Of a stretch of 64,000 nt of DNA, positions 24,110-33,522 are shown one piece after another; position 1 is the first letter of the stretch, and each line of letters opens with the position of its first letter. Source of the stretch: Roseiarcus sp036513315 (GTDB lineage: Bacteria; Pseudomonadota; Alphaproteobacteria; Rhizobiales; Beijerinckiaceae); assembly GCA_036513315.1 (NCBI GenBank), contig DATBZF010000031.1, forward strand, positions 138,646 to 202,645, written 5' to 3'. A program made the translations under genes and the position numbers. The notes under the pieces are model-generated. The model saw only the letters and a program-made list of their open reading frames with translations. It ran no database searches and was not told where the DNA came from.

Positions 24110-25207
24110 CTATGCCTTCGGCGCCGCGATCGACAGATAGAGGATGCGCTTCTGCTCCACCCGGGCGCGCGCCAGGCTATCGAGGATCAATCCGCATACG
24201 CCCATCAGGGCGGCGAACAATGTGAGGCCGGTGCAGAGCACCACGGTGGGGATGCGCGGCACCAGGCCGGTGGCGATGAAGGTTGTGAAGACGGGGACCG
24301 CCAGAACAATCGCCAGCGCCATTGCGGCGCCCGCCAGCGAGCCGAAAAACAAAGCCGGGCGCGTCTCCTTGAGGAGCAGCGCAAAGGTCGACAGGATGCG
24401 CAGGCCGTCGCGGAAGGTGCGCAGTTTGGAGGACGAGCCTTCCTCGCGCTTGCGATAGGGCAGGATGATTTCGGAGGTCGGCAGCTTCAATTGGCTGGCG
24501 TGGACGCAGAGTTCAGTTTCGATCTCAAAGCCGGACGACAGGGCAGGGAAGCTCTTGACGAAACGGCGCGAGAAGGCGCGATAGCCGGAGAAAATATCTT
24601 CGAAGCCGGCGCCGAACAAAGCCTGGTAGAGCCGGTTGAACAGACGGTTGCCGATCGCGTGGCCGCGCCGGTGCGCGTCGTTCATGACGAAAGCGCGGGC
24701 GCCGATCGCCATATCGACATTGTCGTCGGCCACGCTGGCGACCAGCAATGGGGCGGCGGCCGAATCGTAAGTGCCGTCGCCGTCGGCCATCAGATAAATG
24801 TCGGCCTCGATGTCGGCGAACATGCGGCGCACCACATTGCCCTTGCCGGCATTGGACTCGAAATGCACTTCGGCGCCGGCCGCAGCGGCGATGGCGGCGG
24901 TCGCGTCGCGCGAAGCATTGTCGAAAACGATGATCCGCGCCTGCGGCAGCGCGGTGCGGAATTCACCGATCACCCGTGCGATCGAAGCGGCTTCATTGTG
25001 GCAGGGCAGCAGGATGGCGATGCGCGGCGCGGCCGCTTCCCGAGCGTCGAGCCCGTCGGGGGCGCCGCGCATGTGGCGCGCGGCGGCGCGCAGCGATTGG
25101 GTCAATAGTGCTGACTTATTATCGGCGTTCTGCCCGGATTTCCTGGGGGAAGCGGCGCCCGGCGAACTGCGGTCGGGCGTCGAAGCGGCGCGTTCAAATC
25201 CAGACAT
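24110..25207 (-). CDS. Family 2 glycosyltransferase with two C-terminal membrane helices
   Basis: 365 residues. The GT-A domain (about 60-285) opens with IAILLPCHNEAASIARVI and has the metal-binding DxD in MADGDGTYD; FSGYRAFSRRFVKSFP follows. Two hydrophobic helices (about 285-345) anchor it in the inner membrane. This is the build of polyprenyl-phosphate sugar transferases (DPM1/GtrB type), which load a sugar onto undecaprenyl phosphate. The divergent gene at 25281 is a large membrane protein of GT-C style that could use such a lipid-linked sugar. Confidence 0.87.
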   Translation of the reverse strand: MSGFERAASTPDRSSPGAASPRKSGQNADNKSALLTQSLRAAARHMRGAPDGLDAREAAAPRIAILLPCHNEAASIARVIGEFRTALPQARIIVFDNASRDATAAIAAAAGAEVHFESNAGKGNVVRRMFADIEADIYLMADGDGTYDSAAAPLLVASVADDNVDMAIGARAFVMNDAHRRGHAIGNRLFNRLYQALFGAGFEDIFSGYRAFSRRFVKSFPALSSGFEIETELCVHASQLKLPTSEIILPYRKREEGSSSKLRTFRDGLRILSTFALLLKETRPALFFGSLAGAAMALAIVLAVPVFTTFIATGLVPRIPTVVLCTGLTLFAALMGVCGLILDSLARARVEQKRILYLSIAAPKA

Positions 25208-25280
25208 GCAGGCCCCGAGACCAGGTTTGGCGCGACAAGAGCTAACCCGATCTCAATCATTGGCTGGGAAAAGTTGAGCC

Positions 25281-27125
25281 TTGGTGAAAAAGCGCCGCGC
25301 TATTTCCGCTCCGGGACCCCGCATGTCCGTCGCAATCGTCCGCCCCGCGCCTGTCGGCGCCGCCCGCACCGGCTCGCCGTTTCATTCGGTCGGATTTCTC
25401 ACCGCGCTTGGCCTCGTCCTCGCTTTGACGCTGTCCTGGCCGAGCGTGACGAAGGTCTGGCTGACCGGCGCCTTCGCCAATACCGACGATGCGATGCGGC
25501 TGGTGGAAGTGCGCGACTGGCTCGCCGGCCAGGCGTGGTTCGACCTGCACCAATACCGGCTCGATCCGCCGGAGGGCGTCCCGATGCACTGGACGCGCGT
25601 GCTCGACGCGCCCCTGGCGCTGTTGATCAAGCTCTTCGCGCTCTTTCTGCCCGTCGAAAGCGCGGAGCGGCTGACGCGAATCGTTTTCCCCCTGGCGCTG
25701 CACGGCGCGCTTTTCGCCGCTGTCGCAGGCCTCGCGCGAAGGCTGGCGGGTCCCGCCGCGATGCTGCCGGCGATCCTCATCGTCGCCCTTACCGGCGGCG
25801 TGCTCGTGCAATTCCAGCCGGGACGCATCCATCACCATTCCGCGCAGATCCTGCTCGTCGTCCTGATCCTGTGGGCGACGATCGGCGCCATCGAGGCGCG
25901 GCGGTTCTGGCCGGCGGCGTTTGCTGCAGCTTTGGCGGCGCTCTCGCTGTCGATCAATATCGAGAACCTGACCTATATTCTATTCGAAATCGCCGCCTTC
26001 GCCTTTGTCTTCATCGCGCGAGGCGAGCGGTTTCGTAGCGCGCTGCTGGGCTTCGGCCTCTCGCTGGCGGCCTCTTCGCTGATCGTCTTTCTCGCCACGA
26101 TCGGACCGTCGCGCTATTTTCTTGGCGCCTGCGACGCGTTTTCGATTGCGCATCTCTATGGGATTTTCGTCGGCGCGGCGGTTTTCTCGGCGCTTGCCGC
26201 TATCTCCAGCCGTCTGGGCGATGCGCGCCTTCGCCTGGCCGCCTGCGTGCTCGGCGGCGCGCTGGTGCTGGGCGCCATGGCGCTCGCCTATCCCGCCTGC
26301 CTGCATGATCCCCAGGCGAATGTGGACCCGTTGCTGCGCAGGCTTTGGCTTGAACATGTCGAGGAGGCGCGCCCGCTGCTGAGCATCGTCGCCGGCCACC
26401 ACGGCAAATTCATCACCCTGGCCCTTGCCGCGGCGCTGGGTCTGGCCGGCGCGCTCCTCGCCGCCTGGCGCGAAAACGGCGCGGCGCGCCTCAATTGGCT
26501 GATCGTCGGCGGTTTTGTCGCCATCGGCCTCGTCACTTCGCTCTGGCAGGTGCGCGCCCTGTCGTCGGCGTCGGCGCTGGCGATATTCGGCGGCGCGTGG
26601 ATCGTCGCGCGTTCGATCGATTGGGCCGCAAGACGCACTAGCCTGCTGGCGAGGCTTGTCCCGTTCGCGCTGGGCCTGCCCTTCTGTTCGATTTTCTGGG
26701 CGGCGGTTGCGCCTCCCCAGACTCAATCGGATGCGGTTGCAGGCTCGACGAGCTGTCGCGCTCCAGCGACGGTTGGCGCGCTCGCGGCGCTGCCGACCTC
26801 AATACTGATGGCGCCGATCGACATGGGCTCCGATATCCTCGCCGACACCAGCCATTCCGTGCTCGCCGCGCCTTATCACCGCAACAACCACGGCAACCGC
26901 GAATTAGCGGACGCGATGATGGCCGAGCCTGGCGCCGCCCGGCGGATCGTCCGCGACAGCGGCGCAGCTTATATTGTCTTCTGCCCGGCAATGCCGGAAC
27001 TGGAGATTTACGCGGCGGCCAGCGCTGACAGCCTCGCGACCGCGCTGCTCGCCGGCAAACCGCCAGAATGGCTCGCCCCGGAACCGATCGCCGGCTCGCC
27101 GTTGCGCATCTACAAAGTGCACTGA
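25281..27125 (+). CDS. Large polytopic membrane protein, GT-C glycosyltransferase-like
   Basis: 614 residues from the GTG at 25281, or 600 from the ATG at 25323. About ten to twelve hydrophobic helices and an acidic-aromatic first loop: NTDDAMRLVEVRDWLAGQAWFD then YRLDPPEGVPMHW. An Asp-containing first periplasmic loop is the usual active-site layout of GT-C enzymes such as STT3, PMT and ArnT. A C-terminal soluble domain follows the helices (about 500-614). The divergent GT2 gene supports a role in lipid-linked sugar transfer to a surface polymer. Acceptor and sugar are unknown. Confidence 0.72.
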   Translation: MVKKRRAISAPGPRMSVAIVRPAPVGAARTGSPFHSVGFLTALGLVLALTLSWPSVTKVWLTGAFANTDDAMRLVEVRDWLAGQAWFDLHQYRLDPPEGVPMHWTRVLDAPLALLIKLFALFLPVESAERLTRIVFPLALHGALFAAVAGLARRLAGPAAMLPAILIVALTGGVLVQFQPGRIHHHSAQILLVVLILWATIGAIEARRFWPAAFAAALAALSLSINIENLTYILFEIAAFAFVFIARGERFRSALLGFGLSLAASSLIVFLATIGPSRYFLGACDAFSIAHLYGIFVGAAVFSALAAISSRLGDARLRLAACVLGGALVLGAMALAYPACLHDPQANVDPLLRRLWLEHVEEARPLLSIVAGHHGKFITLALAAALGLAGALLAAWRENGAARLNWLIVGGFVAIGLVTSLWQVRALSSASALAIFGGAWIVARSIDWAARRTSLLARLVPFALGLPFCSIFWAAVAPPQTQSDAVAGSTSCRAPATVGALAALPTSILMAPIDMGSDILADTSHSVLAAPYHRNNHGNRELADAMMAEPGAARRIVRDSGAAYIVFCPAMPELEIYAAASADSLATALLAGKPPEWLAPEPIAGSPLRIYKVH

Positions 27126-27144
27126 CGCGGCGCCTATCCGCTCT

Positions 27145-27753
27145 TTACGTCCGCTTGGCCGCGATAAAAGCTTTGAAGTCGCTCATCGAGGCGAATTTGA
27201 AAGCGCCTTGTTCAGTCTCCGCTTCGATCGAACCGTCCGAAAAGATCGAGTAATTGGCGCCGCCGGCGCCGTAACGGCCGACCAGTTTCGGCGGCGCGGG
27301 TTCGGCGGCAACCGATTCGTGCGCGTCGAGAGAGGGCAAATGTTCCTTGAGGTTCTCGTTGAACGGCGCTTCCTGGTCGTCGGAACTATCCAACATCGCC
27401 GAAGGCTCAGGCGCCGTCGCCGGTGAAAAGCCGGAAACCTCGGCATCGCTGACATTGACGACGCTCGGTTCTGGAACAGTCACCGGTTCGATGCCGGCCA
27501 CAAGCGGCGGCATGATCGGCTCGGGGCGTTCGGGCGGCCTCGCATCGCTCCTGCTCGGGAGGTGACGCAACGCGTCGACCCGCCGGATCAGCAAACCGAT
27601 CGCGATCGTGATGAAACCGCTGCTGAGCCCGATGGCCCCGCAAGTCGCATAGAGGATGCCAAGCTCGGTCGGCAGCAGGTCAATGCTGGCGGCAAGCGCC
27701 GCGCCGCCGGCTAGCGCGAGAATCAGGCCTAGAAAAAGTGCAATCCAGCTCAT
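27145..27753 (-). CDS. Two-helix membrane protein with acidic linker, unknown
   Basis: 202 residues. Two N-terminal membrane helices (about 3-25 and 32-56), a long Pro/Glu/Ser-rich linker (60-150), and a compact C-terminal block LVGRYGAGGANYSIFSDGS followed by FKFASMSDFKAFIAAK, which looks like the conserved part. This C-terminal block recurs in Hyphomicrobiales proteins of unknown function. It ends 19 bases from the convergent GT-C-like gene. Confidence 0.65.
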   Translation of the reverse strand: MSWIALFLGLILALAGGAALAASIDLLPTELGILYATCGAIGLSSGFITIAIGLLIRRVDALRHLPSRSDARPPERPEPIMPPLVAGIEPVTVPEPSVVNVSDAEVSGFSPATAPEPSAMLDSSDDQEAPFNENLKEHLPSLDAHESVAAEPAPPKLVGRYGAGGANYSIFSDGSIEAETEQGAFKFASMSDFKAFIAAKRT

Positions 27754-27965
27754 AAGCGATCCAACGTGTTCATTTTGTCAGAAAAGCGGCGCAAGATCGC
27801 CTGATCAGCGGGCTGGCGCAAGGAACGATCCAAGGAACGATCATCGCCGACGCGGGTTGAGTTGCCGCCGCTGCTGGAGCGGTTTAACAATGCGCCGCAT
27901 CGTTCGACAGTCGGCTTGGGGCCGGCGCGTTCCGACCCCGATGTCGTTCAACAGGAGCTCAGCCC

Positions 27966-28565
27966 ATGACGTTCTCCCTCCCCGAATTGCCCTATGCCCA
28001 TGACGCTCTGGGTCCGCATATGTCCAAGGAAACGCTGGAGTTTCACCACGACAAACATCACCTTGCTTATGTCAACAACGGCAACAACCTACTCAAGGGC
28101 ACGGAATGGGAGGGCAAGTCGCTTGTCGAGATCGTCAAGGGCTCGTTCGGCAAAAATCCGGGCCTCTTCAACAATGCCGGCCAGCATTTCAATCATTCCC
28201 ATTTTTGGAAATGGATGAAGCCCCACGGTGGCGGAAAGGTTCCCGGCGCGCTCGAAAAAGCGATCGTCGATTCGCTGGGATCGGTTGAAAAGGCAAAGGA
28301 AGACTTCATCCAGGCTGGGGTGACGCAGTTTGGCTCGGGCTGGGCTTGGCTGGCGGTGAAAGACGGCAAGATCGTCGTGACCAAGACCGCCAACGGAGAA
28401 AGCCCGCTTGTGCACGGCGGCCATCCGATCCTCGGCGTCGATGTCTGGGAGCATTCCTATTACATCGATTACCGAAATCGCCGGCCGGATTATCTCAAAG
28501 CTTTCGTCGAAAATCTCGTCAACTGGGATTACGTCGCCGAGCTCTACGCCGCCGCAGTGAAATGA
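27966..28565 (+). CDS. sodB: Superoxide dismutase, iron type predicted
   Basis: 199 residues; converts superoxide to hydrogen peroxide and oxygen. Metal ligands are seen in EFHHDKHHLAYV, FNHSHFW and DVWEHSYYIDYRNRRPDY. The glutamine in NNAGQ, together with Gly rather than Gln in KTANGESP, follows the Fe-type pattern rather than the Mn-type (NNAGG / TANQD). No signal peptide, so it is cytoplasmic. GGAG precedes the ATG. It is a single gene, convergent with the small exported protein at 28670. Confidence 0.94.
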   Translation: MTFSLPELPYAHDALGPHMSKETLEFHHDKHHLAYVNNGNNLLKGTEWEGKSLVEIVKGSFGKNPGLFNNAGQHFNHSHFWKWMKPHGGGKVPGALEKAIVDSLGSVEKAKEDFIQAGVTQFGSGWAWLAVKDGKIVVTKTANGESPLVHGGHPILGVDVWEHSYYIDYRNRRPDYLKAFVENLVNWDYVAELYAAAVK

Positions 28566-28669
28566 CCCTGGCCCGACGATCTCGTGTCGCCTGATGCGGA
28601 TGACAAGCGCCCGCCGTCGCTATCGATGCGCGGACGCTTTGACGTCGCAAGACGCCGGGCGCGCCAACG

Positions 28670-29104
28670 TCACTCGACGAGATTGACGTTTTTGTCCTTG
28701 CATAAATCAACGCTGGCCGAATCGGTGCTCGATCCGTCGGCATAGGCGCCATGCAGATCGAATACGCATGACTTGCCGTGCGGGACCTTCACCGATGTCT
28801 TCTTGCCGGGGGCGAGATTGGCGACGATCTGTTTCGCCTCGGCGCCGCCGCCGGCGGCGACCGCGTCCAGCTCGGTCAGCGCGACTTTGCGCGAATTGGT
28901 GACGAGAACCACGACGATCGGCGTCGTCTTCCGATGGGGCTTGACGGCGGGCTTGGCGGCCGGCGCGTCCGCCACCGTCGCGGCCGGCGCGTTCGCCGCC
29001 GGCGCCGCTGGCTGCGCGGTCTGTGCGCTGGCCGCGCCAGCCGCGCATGCGGCTCCGACGATCAACGCAACCAGGGCCGATGACTTCCGGTAATGATCGC
29101 TCAT
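28670..29104 (-). CDS. Small secreted protein, unknown
   Basis: 144 residues. A signal peptide (SALVALIVGAACAAGAASA) is followed by an Ala/Pro-rich linker and a C-terminal domain with IVVVLVTNSRKVALTELDAVAAG, LAPGKKTSVKVPHGKSCVFDLHGAY and a second cysteine in VDLCKDKNVNLVE; the two cysteines probably pair. It looks like a small beta-sandwich domain of exported unknown proteins. No partner gene suggests a role. Confidence 0.65.
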   Translation of the reverse strand: MSDHYRKSSALVALIVGAACAAGAASAQTAQPAAPAANAPAATVADAPAAKPAVKPHRKTTPIVVVLVTNSRKVALTELDAVAAGGGAEAKQIVANLAPGKKTSVKVPHGKSCVFDLHGAYADGSSTDSASVDLCKDKNVNLVE

Positions 29105-29201
29105 TCATTCCTCCCGCAGGGCGCCCCCCGGCGCCTCATGCAATCGGGCGCGAGAATGGCATCAAGTCGAATGCAAGGAAAGCCCGCGCCCAAGCCCCGA
29201 G

Positions 29202-29777
29202 TCATAGATGTCGGAGAGCGCGATTTCGCGCGGCCGTCTCAATCATCGGCAGTGCGTCTTCGATTTTTTCGGCGACCAGATAATTCAGGTCGAAGCCCTC
29301 GCGGATGAAACCGAGATTGTGCATATGCGCAATCAGACTGAGCAACGGGCGCCAGAAACCGCCGATGTCGGCGACAAGCACCGGTTTGGCATGGCGGCCC
29401 AATTGGACCCAGGTGAGTTGTTCAACGAGTTCCTCCAGCGTACCGACCCCGCCCGGCAATGCAATGAAAGCATCGGCGCGCTCGAACATCTTTTGTTTGC
29501 GCTGATGCATATCCTCGACCACGATCAATTCCTGCGCTTCTTTGAGGGCATGTTCGCGCTTGATGAGAAAAGTGGGGATAATCCCGGTGACCCGACCGCC
29601 ATTGTCGATAACGGCGTGAGCGAGCCGGCCCATCAGCCCGTCCTCGCCGCCGCCGAAAACCAGCCCGACGCCGGCGGCCGCCATCGCAGCGCCGAGCGTA
29701 TCGGCCGCTTCCGCAAAACGAGGATCGGCGCCAAGGCTGGAGCCGCAATAGACGCAAATGTTTCGGATCGATTTCAT
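29202..29777 (-). CDS. LOG family protein (nucleoside 5'-monophosphate phosphoribohydrolase type)
   Basis: 191 residues. Both LOG motifs are present: GGGEDGLMG (about 42-50) and PGGVGTLEE (about 108-116), with NICVYCGSS at the N-terminus. LOG enzymes release a base from a (cytokinin) riboside 5'-monophosphate; in bacteria without cytokinin signalling the physiological substrate may be a damaged or ordinary nucleotide. Length matches the family. It is a single gene. Confidence 0.92.
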   Translation of the reverse strand: MKSIRNICVYCGSSLGADPRFAEAADTLGAAMAAAGVGLVFGGGEDGLMGRLAHAVIDNGGRVTGIIPTFLIKREHALKEAQELIVVEDMHQRKQKMFERADAFIALPGGVGTLEELVEQLTWVQLGRHAKPVLVADIGGFWRPLLSLIAHMHNLGFIREGFDLNYLVAEKIEDALPMIETAARNRALRHL

Positions 29778-29841
29778 CGGCCTTTCTGATGTGCGATCGC
29801 ATCAAACGTCAAGCGCCGAGTCGCCCCCGGCGGCGTCGATA

Positions 29842-29869
29842 AAAATCAGGCGGCGCCATGGCGCCGCCT
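29842..29869 (-). terminator. Rho-independent terminator after mucR
   Basis: AGGCGGCGCC (29848-29857) and GGCGCCGCCT (29860-29869) form a perfect 10-bp dyad; on the minus strand it is followed by GATTTTTATC. It lies about 100 bases past the mucR stop. Confidence 0.75.
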
Positions 29870-29972
29870 CATCAGGCCGATCAGCTTGTCGAGATGAACT
29901 GAAGAAACGCCATTCATGCCCGTTTCTCAAGCGATCTCAACCCCTTCAGCCGATGCGCATAACCAAAGCCGC

Positions 29973-30380
29973 CTATTTACGGCGCCGGCGCTGCTGGCCC
30001 AATCCCATCTGCTTGGCCAACGCGGAGCGGGCCTTAGCATAAGCCGGCGCGACCATCGGATAGTCGGAAGCCAAGCCCCATTTTTCGCGATATTCCTCAG
30101 GTGACAAATTATACTGGGTGCGTAAATGGCGCTTCAGAGACTTGAACTTGCGCCCGTCTTCCAGGCAAATCAGGTAGTCGTTGGTTATCGACTTCTTGGG
30201 GGCGATCGCCGGCTTAGCAACCTCGGGAACAACGACCGCGGCTCCGGTAGAAACGCGCACAATCGCGGCATGCACGTCTCCGAGCAACGTCGAAAGATCG
30301 CTCGCCGGGACAGAATTGTTCGAGACATAAGCCGAAACGATTTCAGCGGCGAGCTCTATATAGTTCAGTGTATCGGGCAT
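29973..30380 (-). CDS. mucR: MucR/Ros family transcriptional regulator
   Basis: 135 residues. The C-terminal domain (about 70-130) has ICLEDGRKFKSLKRHL, SPEEYREKWGL and YPMVAPAYAKARSALAKQMGLG, the MucR/Ros consensus. Of the four Ros zinc ligands only C72 and H85 remain; the second Cys is D75 and the fourth ligand is Y90, so zinc is probably not bound, as described for some Mesorhizobium relatives. MucR proteins form oligomers through the N-terminus and bind A/T-rich DNA in an H-NS-like way. The long A/T-rich region upstream (30381-30802) is a likely self-target. Confidence 0.92.
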   Translation of the reverse strand: MPDTLNYIELAAEIVSAYVSNNSVPASDLSTLLGDVHAAIVRVSTGAAVVVPEVAKPAIAPKKSITNDYLICLEDGRKFKSLKRHLRTQYNLSPEEYREKWGLASDYPMVAPAYAKARSALAKQMGLGQQRRRRK

Positions 30381-30802
30381 GTGAGGCTTTGCTCCAATCC
30401 GGAAATTGCACGGCGCCTTCGGCTTCTAGCGCAAGACCGATCTAACTTCGATTAACAGGTCAGCAGTGAGGTCATTACGACGATTCGCGACGTCACTGTG
30501 TTCCTCCATAGTCACATTCAAGCCATTCAGCAAGACCGATAATAAATAAATTTGCTTCAAATCTTGTTTGTCGGCCAACCAGTCACTATCCGCGACAGAG
30601 AGGCCGTCGAATATTTAAGAGAAATGAATATAGAACATAATTTTCGGGCTTTTGGACACTTCGTGCACCATTTAGAGGTCAAATATTCGTGCGAACAACA
30701 TGCGCGGATCAAGTCGAAAAAACGCGGGGGCGCCGCATTTCCGGGGATGCGGGCGGGCAAGCTTCGCCCTATATCTGGGTAGACCTATCGCGGCGAGTTG
30801 CA
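30381..30802. other. A/T-rich intergenic region between mucR and the Atm1-type exporter
   Basis: 422 bases without a convincing gene, between divergent genes. The middle (about 30530-30680) is strikingly A/T-rich with many TA steps (for example ATAATAAATAAATTTGC). MucR proteins prefer such DNA, so autoregulation is plausible. Two short open frames here (30552-30782 plus, 30557-30760 minus) have unusual composition and no ribosome site. Confidence 0.5.
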
Positions 30803-32734
30803 ATGCAGCATCAAAAATCGACGAAATTCATCGCCGGCGGGGCCCCGCGCGCCGAGGCGACGCTCTCCAGCACGGTTCGACAATTATGGCCCTACATCTG
30901 GCCGGGCGAACGGAGCGATCTGAAACTCCGGGTTCTATTGGCCGTTGTTCTTATGGTGGCGGCGAAGTTCGCCACCATCGCCATCCCTTATGCCTATAAA
31001 TGGGCGACGGATGCGCTGGCGAGCGAAAGTGCTAGGGATAAGATTCCTCTTCCCGCCATACTGACCGGCGTCGTCGCGCTGACGATCATCTATGGGCTGC
31101 TGCGCATGGCGATGGCCCTGTTCACCCAGGGGCGCGATGCGCTGTTCGCGGCGGTGGCGATGAATGCGGTGCGTCGCCTCGCCATCGAAGTTTTCGTTCA
31201 TCTGCATCAATTGTCGTTGCGCTTCCACCTGGAGCGCAAGACCGGCGGTCTGACCCGCATTCTCGAGCGCGGCCGTAACGCGATCGAGACGATCATCCGC
31301 ACTTCGATGCTGGTGGCGGTTCCGACCATCGTCGAATTCGCGCTGATCCTTGGCGTGTTTCTGTTCTCGTTCGACTGGCGCTACGTGGTCGCGGTCAGCG
31401 TGATGATCATCGTCTACATGGTCTATACGACGGTCGCCACCAACTGGCGTATCGCCATCCGCCGTTCGATGAACGAAAGCGACACCGACGCCAATACCAA
31501 GGCGATCGACAGCCTGCTCAATTTCGAGACGGTGAAATATTTCGGCGCCGAACAACGCGAGGCGGTGCGCTACGACAAATCGATGGAGCGCTACGAGCGT
31601 CTGAGCGTGCGAACTTACGTATCCCTGGCGATCCTCAACGCCGGGCAGGCGATCATCTTCACCACCGGCCTCGTCATCGTGATCGTCATGTGCGTCGCGG
31701 GCATCCGCAACCATACCAATACCCTCGGCGATTTCGTGCTGATCAATCTGATGATGCTTCAGCTTTACCAACCGCTGAACTTCATGGGTATGGTGTATCG
31801 CGACATCAAACAGGCGATCGTCGACATCGAATTGATGTTCGACATTCTCGAACAGAATCCGGAAATTCAGGATCGGCCGGACGCCCCGCGCCTCGTCGTC
31901 AGCGAGGGATCCGTCCGTTTCGACAATGTCGAGTTCAATTACGATCCGGGCCGCAAGATATTGCGCGGCGTTTCGTTCGAAGCGCCGGCGGGTAAGACGA
32001 TCGCGATCGTGGGGCCGTCGGGGGCCGGCAAATCGACGATCTCGCGCCTGCTGTTTCGCTTTTATGAACCCAGCGCCGGCCGCATCACCATTGACGGACA
32101 GGATATCAGCGCGGTCACCCAGGCATCGCTCCGCGAGGCGATCGGCATGGTCCCGCAGGACACGGTTCTGTTCAACGACACGATTCTCTACAACATCCGC
32201 TATGGCCGCGATGGCGCGACCGACGAAGAGGTCGCGGCGGCCGCCAATGATGCGCAGATCGATGCGTTCATTCGCTCATTGCCGCAGGGTTATCGCTCCC
32301 AGGTCGGCGAGCGCGGCCTCAAACTTTCGGGCGGCGAGAAACAGCGCGTCGCGATTGCGCGCACCATGCTGAAAGGGCCGCCGATCCTCGTGCTGGACGA
32401 GGCGACGTCGGCGCTCGACACTTTCACCGAGCGTGAAATCCAGGCGGCGCTCGAACGCGTGTCGAAAGGACGAACGACGCTGATTATCGCGCATCGGCTC
32501 TCGACCGTCGTCCATGCCGACGAAATCCTCGTTCTCGACAAGGGCGCGATCGCCGAGCGCGGCACGCATGACGGGCTGCTCGCCAGAGGCGGCATTTACG
32601 CGGCTTTGTGGAGCCGGCAGCGCGAGGTCGACGCGGCGCAGGAGACGCTGCGGCGCGCCGAAATAGAGACGGACGACGAGCCAGCCGTCGAGACGCCGGC
32701 AATCGACGTCGCCGCCGAATCCGTCGCCCGGTAG
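30803..32734 (+). CDS. Atm1/HMT-type ABC exporter (fused permease-ATPase)
   Basis: 643 residues from the ATG at 30803 (the longer frame from 30689 lies in the A/T-rich spacer). The N-terminal six-helix domain carries the Atm1 subgroup marks ESDTDANTKAIDSLLNFETVKYF and NLMMLQLYQPLNFMG; the ATPase domain has GPSGAGKST, LSGGEKQRVAIART and ILVLDEATSALD. Bacterial Atm1 (as in Novosphingobium) exports glutathione conjugates, including heavy-metal ones; the mitochondrial form supports Fe-S assembly. psd and pssA follow, with a gap of about 85 bases to psd. Confidence 0.9.
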   Translation: MQHQKSTKFIAGGAPRAEATLSSTVRQLWPYIWPGERSDLKLRVLLAVVLMVAAKFATIAIPYAYKWATDALASESARDKIPLPAILTGVVALTIIYGLLRMAMALFTQGRDALFAAVAMNAVRRLAIEVFVHLHQLSLRFHLERKTGGLTRILERGRNAIETIIRTSMLVAVPTIVEFALILGVFLFSFDWRYVVAVSVMIIVYMVYTTVATNWRIAIRRSMNESDTDANTKAIDSLLNFETVKYFGAEQREAVRYDKSMERYERLSVRTYVSLAILNAGQAIIFTTGLVIVIVMCVAGIRNHTNTLGDFVLINLMMLQLYQPLNFMGMVYRDIKQAIVDIELMFDILEQNPEIQDRPDAPRLVVSEGSVRFDNVEFNYDPGRKILRGVSFEAPAGKTIAIVGPSGAGKSTISRLLFRFYEPSAGRITIDGQDISAVTQASLREAIGMVPQDTVLFNDTILYNIRYGRDGATDEEVAAAANDAQIDAFIRSLPQGYRSQVGERGLKLSGGEKQRVAIARTMLKGPPILVLDEATSALDTFTEREIQAALERVSKGRTTLIIAHRLSTVVHADEILVLDKGAIAERGTHDGLLARGGIYAALWSRQREVDAAQETLRRAEIETDDEPAVETPAIDVAAESVAR

Positions 32735-32818
32735 CGCTCAATGTCTTTGCGGGACGCGCGCCCGTGACTCTTGAGGCGTTTGGCGCCAAAAGACCGTCCC
32801 AATCAACCGAGCGCCTTC

Positions 32819-33517
32819 ATGTCCGTTCTGGATTCCATCCGCCGCCAACTGACGCCCGTCCATCCCGAGGGCTATATTTTCATCGCCGCGTTTTTCGTGG
32901 CGACGCTGGCGCTGGCCTGGCTTTGGACGCCGCTCGGCTGGATCGGCGCCATCGCCACCGCCTGGTGCGTCTATTTTTTCCGCGATCCGCCGCGCGTCAC
33001 GCCGCTGCGCGAAGGCCTCGTCGTTTCGCCAGCGGATGGTATTGTGAGCTTCAGCGGCTATGCGGCGCCGCCGCCGGAATTGGGGCTGGGCGGGCGGCCG
33101 ATGCAACGCGTCTCGGTTTTCATGTCGGTTTTCGATTGCCATGTGAATCGCGCGCCCGTCGCGGGTCGCGTGATCCGTGTCGCCTATAAGCCCGGCCTGT
33201 TCCTCAACGCCGATCTCGACAAGGCGAGCGAGGACAATGAACGCAATGGCATTGTCATCGAAAGCGCTGCCGGCGCATTCGGAGTGGTTCAGATCGCCGG
33301 CCTTATCGCCCGCCGCATCGTCTGCTTTGTCAAGGACGGCGCCAATTTGAGCGCCGGCGATCGCTTCGGCCTCATCCGCTTTGGCTCGCGCGTCGACGTC
33401 TATTTCCCCGATGGCGCTCGCATTCTGGTCGGCGTCAATTCGCGCGCCGTGGCGGGCGAGACAGTGATCGCCGAGACCGCGCTCGACGAGCCGGCGCGGC
33501 TGTTCCGGCAGAGCTGA
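32819..33517 (+). CDS. psd: Phosphatidylserine decarboxylase, short form
   Basis: 232 residues from the ATG at 32819. It makes phosphatidylethanolamine. An N-terminal membrane hairpin (about 18-50) precedes VSPADGIVSFSG, VFMSVFDCHVNRAPVAG and the self-cleavage site in IRFGSRVDV, where the Ser becomes the pyruvoyl group. The short (about 230-residue) Psd form is usual in Hyphomicrobiales. pssA starts five bases after its stop, giving a two-step phospholipid operon. Confidence 0.94.
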   Translation: MSVLDSIRRQLTPVHPEGYIFIAAFFVATLALAWLWTPLGWIGAIATAWCVYFFRDPPRVTPLREGLVVSPADGIVSFSGYAAPPPELGLGGRPMQRVSVFMSVFDCHVNRAPVAGRVIRVAYKPGLFLNADLDKASEDNERNGIVIESAAGAFGVVQIAGLIARRIVCFVKDGANLSAGDRFGLIRFGSRVDVYFPDGARILVGVNSRAVAGETVIAETALDEPARLFRQS

Positions 33518-33522
33518 CGGCG

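Noticed and set aside
30552..30782. 76-residue open frame upstream of the Atm1-type exporter
   Set aside because: Non-ATG start, no ribosome site, A/T-rich composition unlike all other genes here; treated as intergenic.
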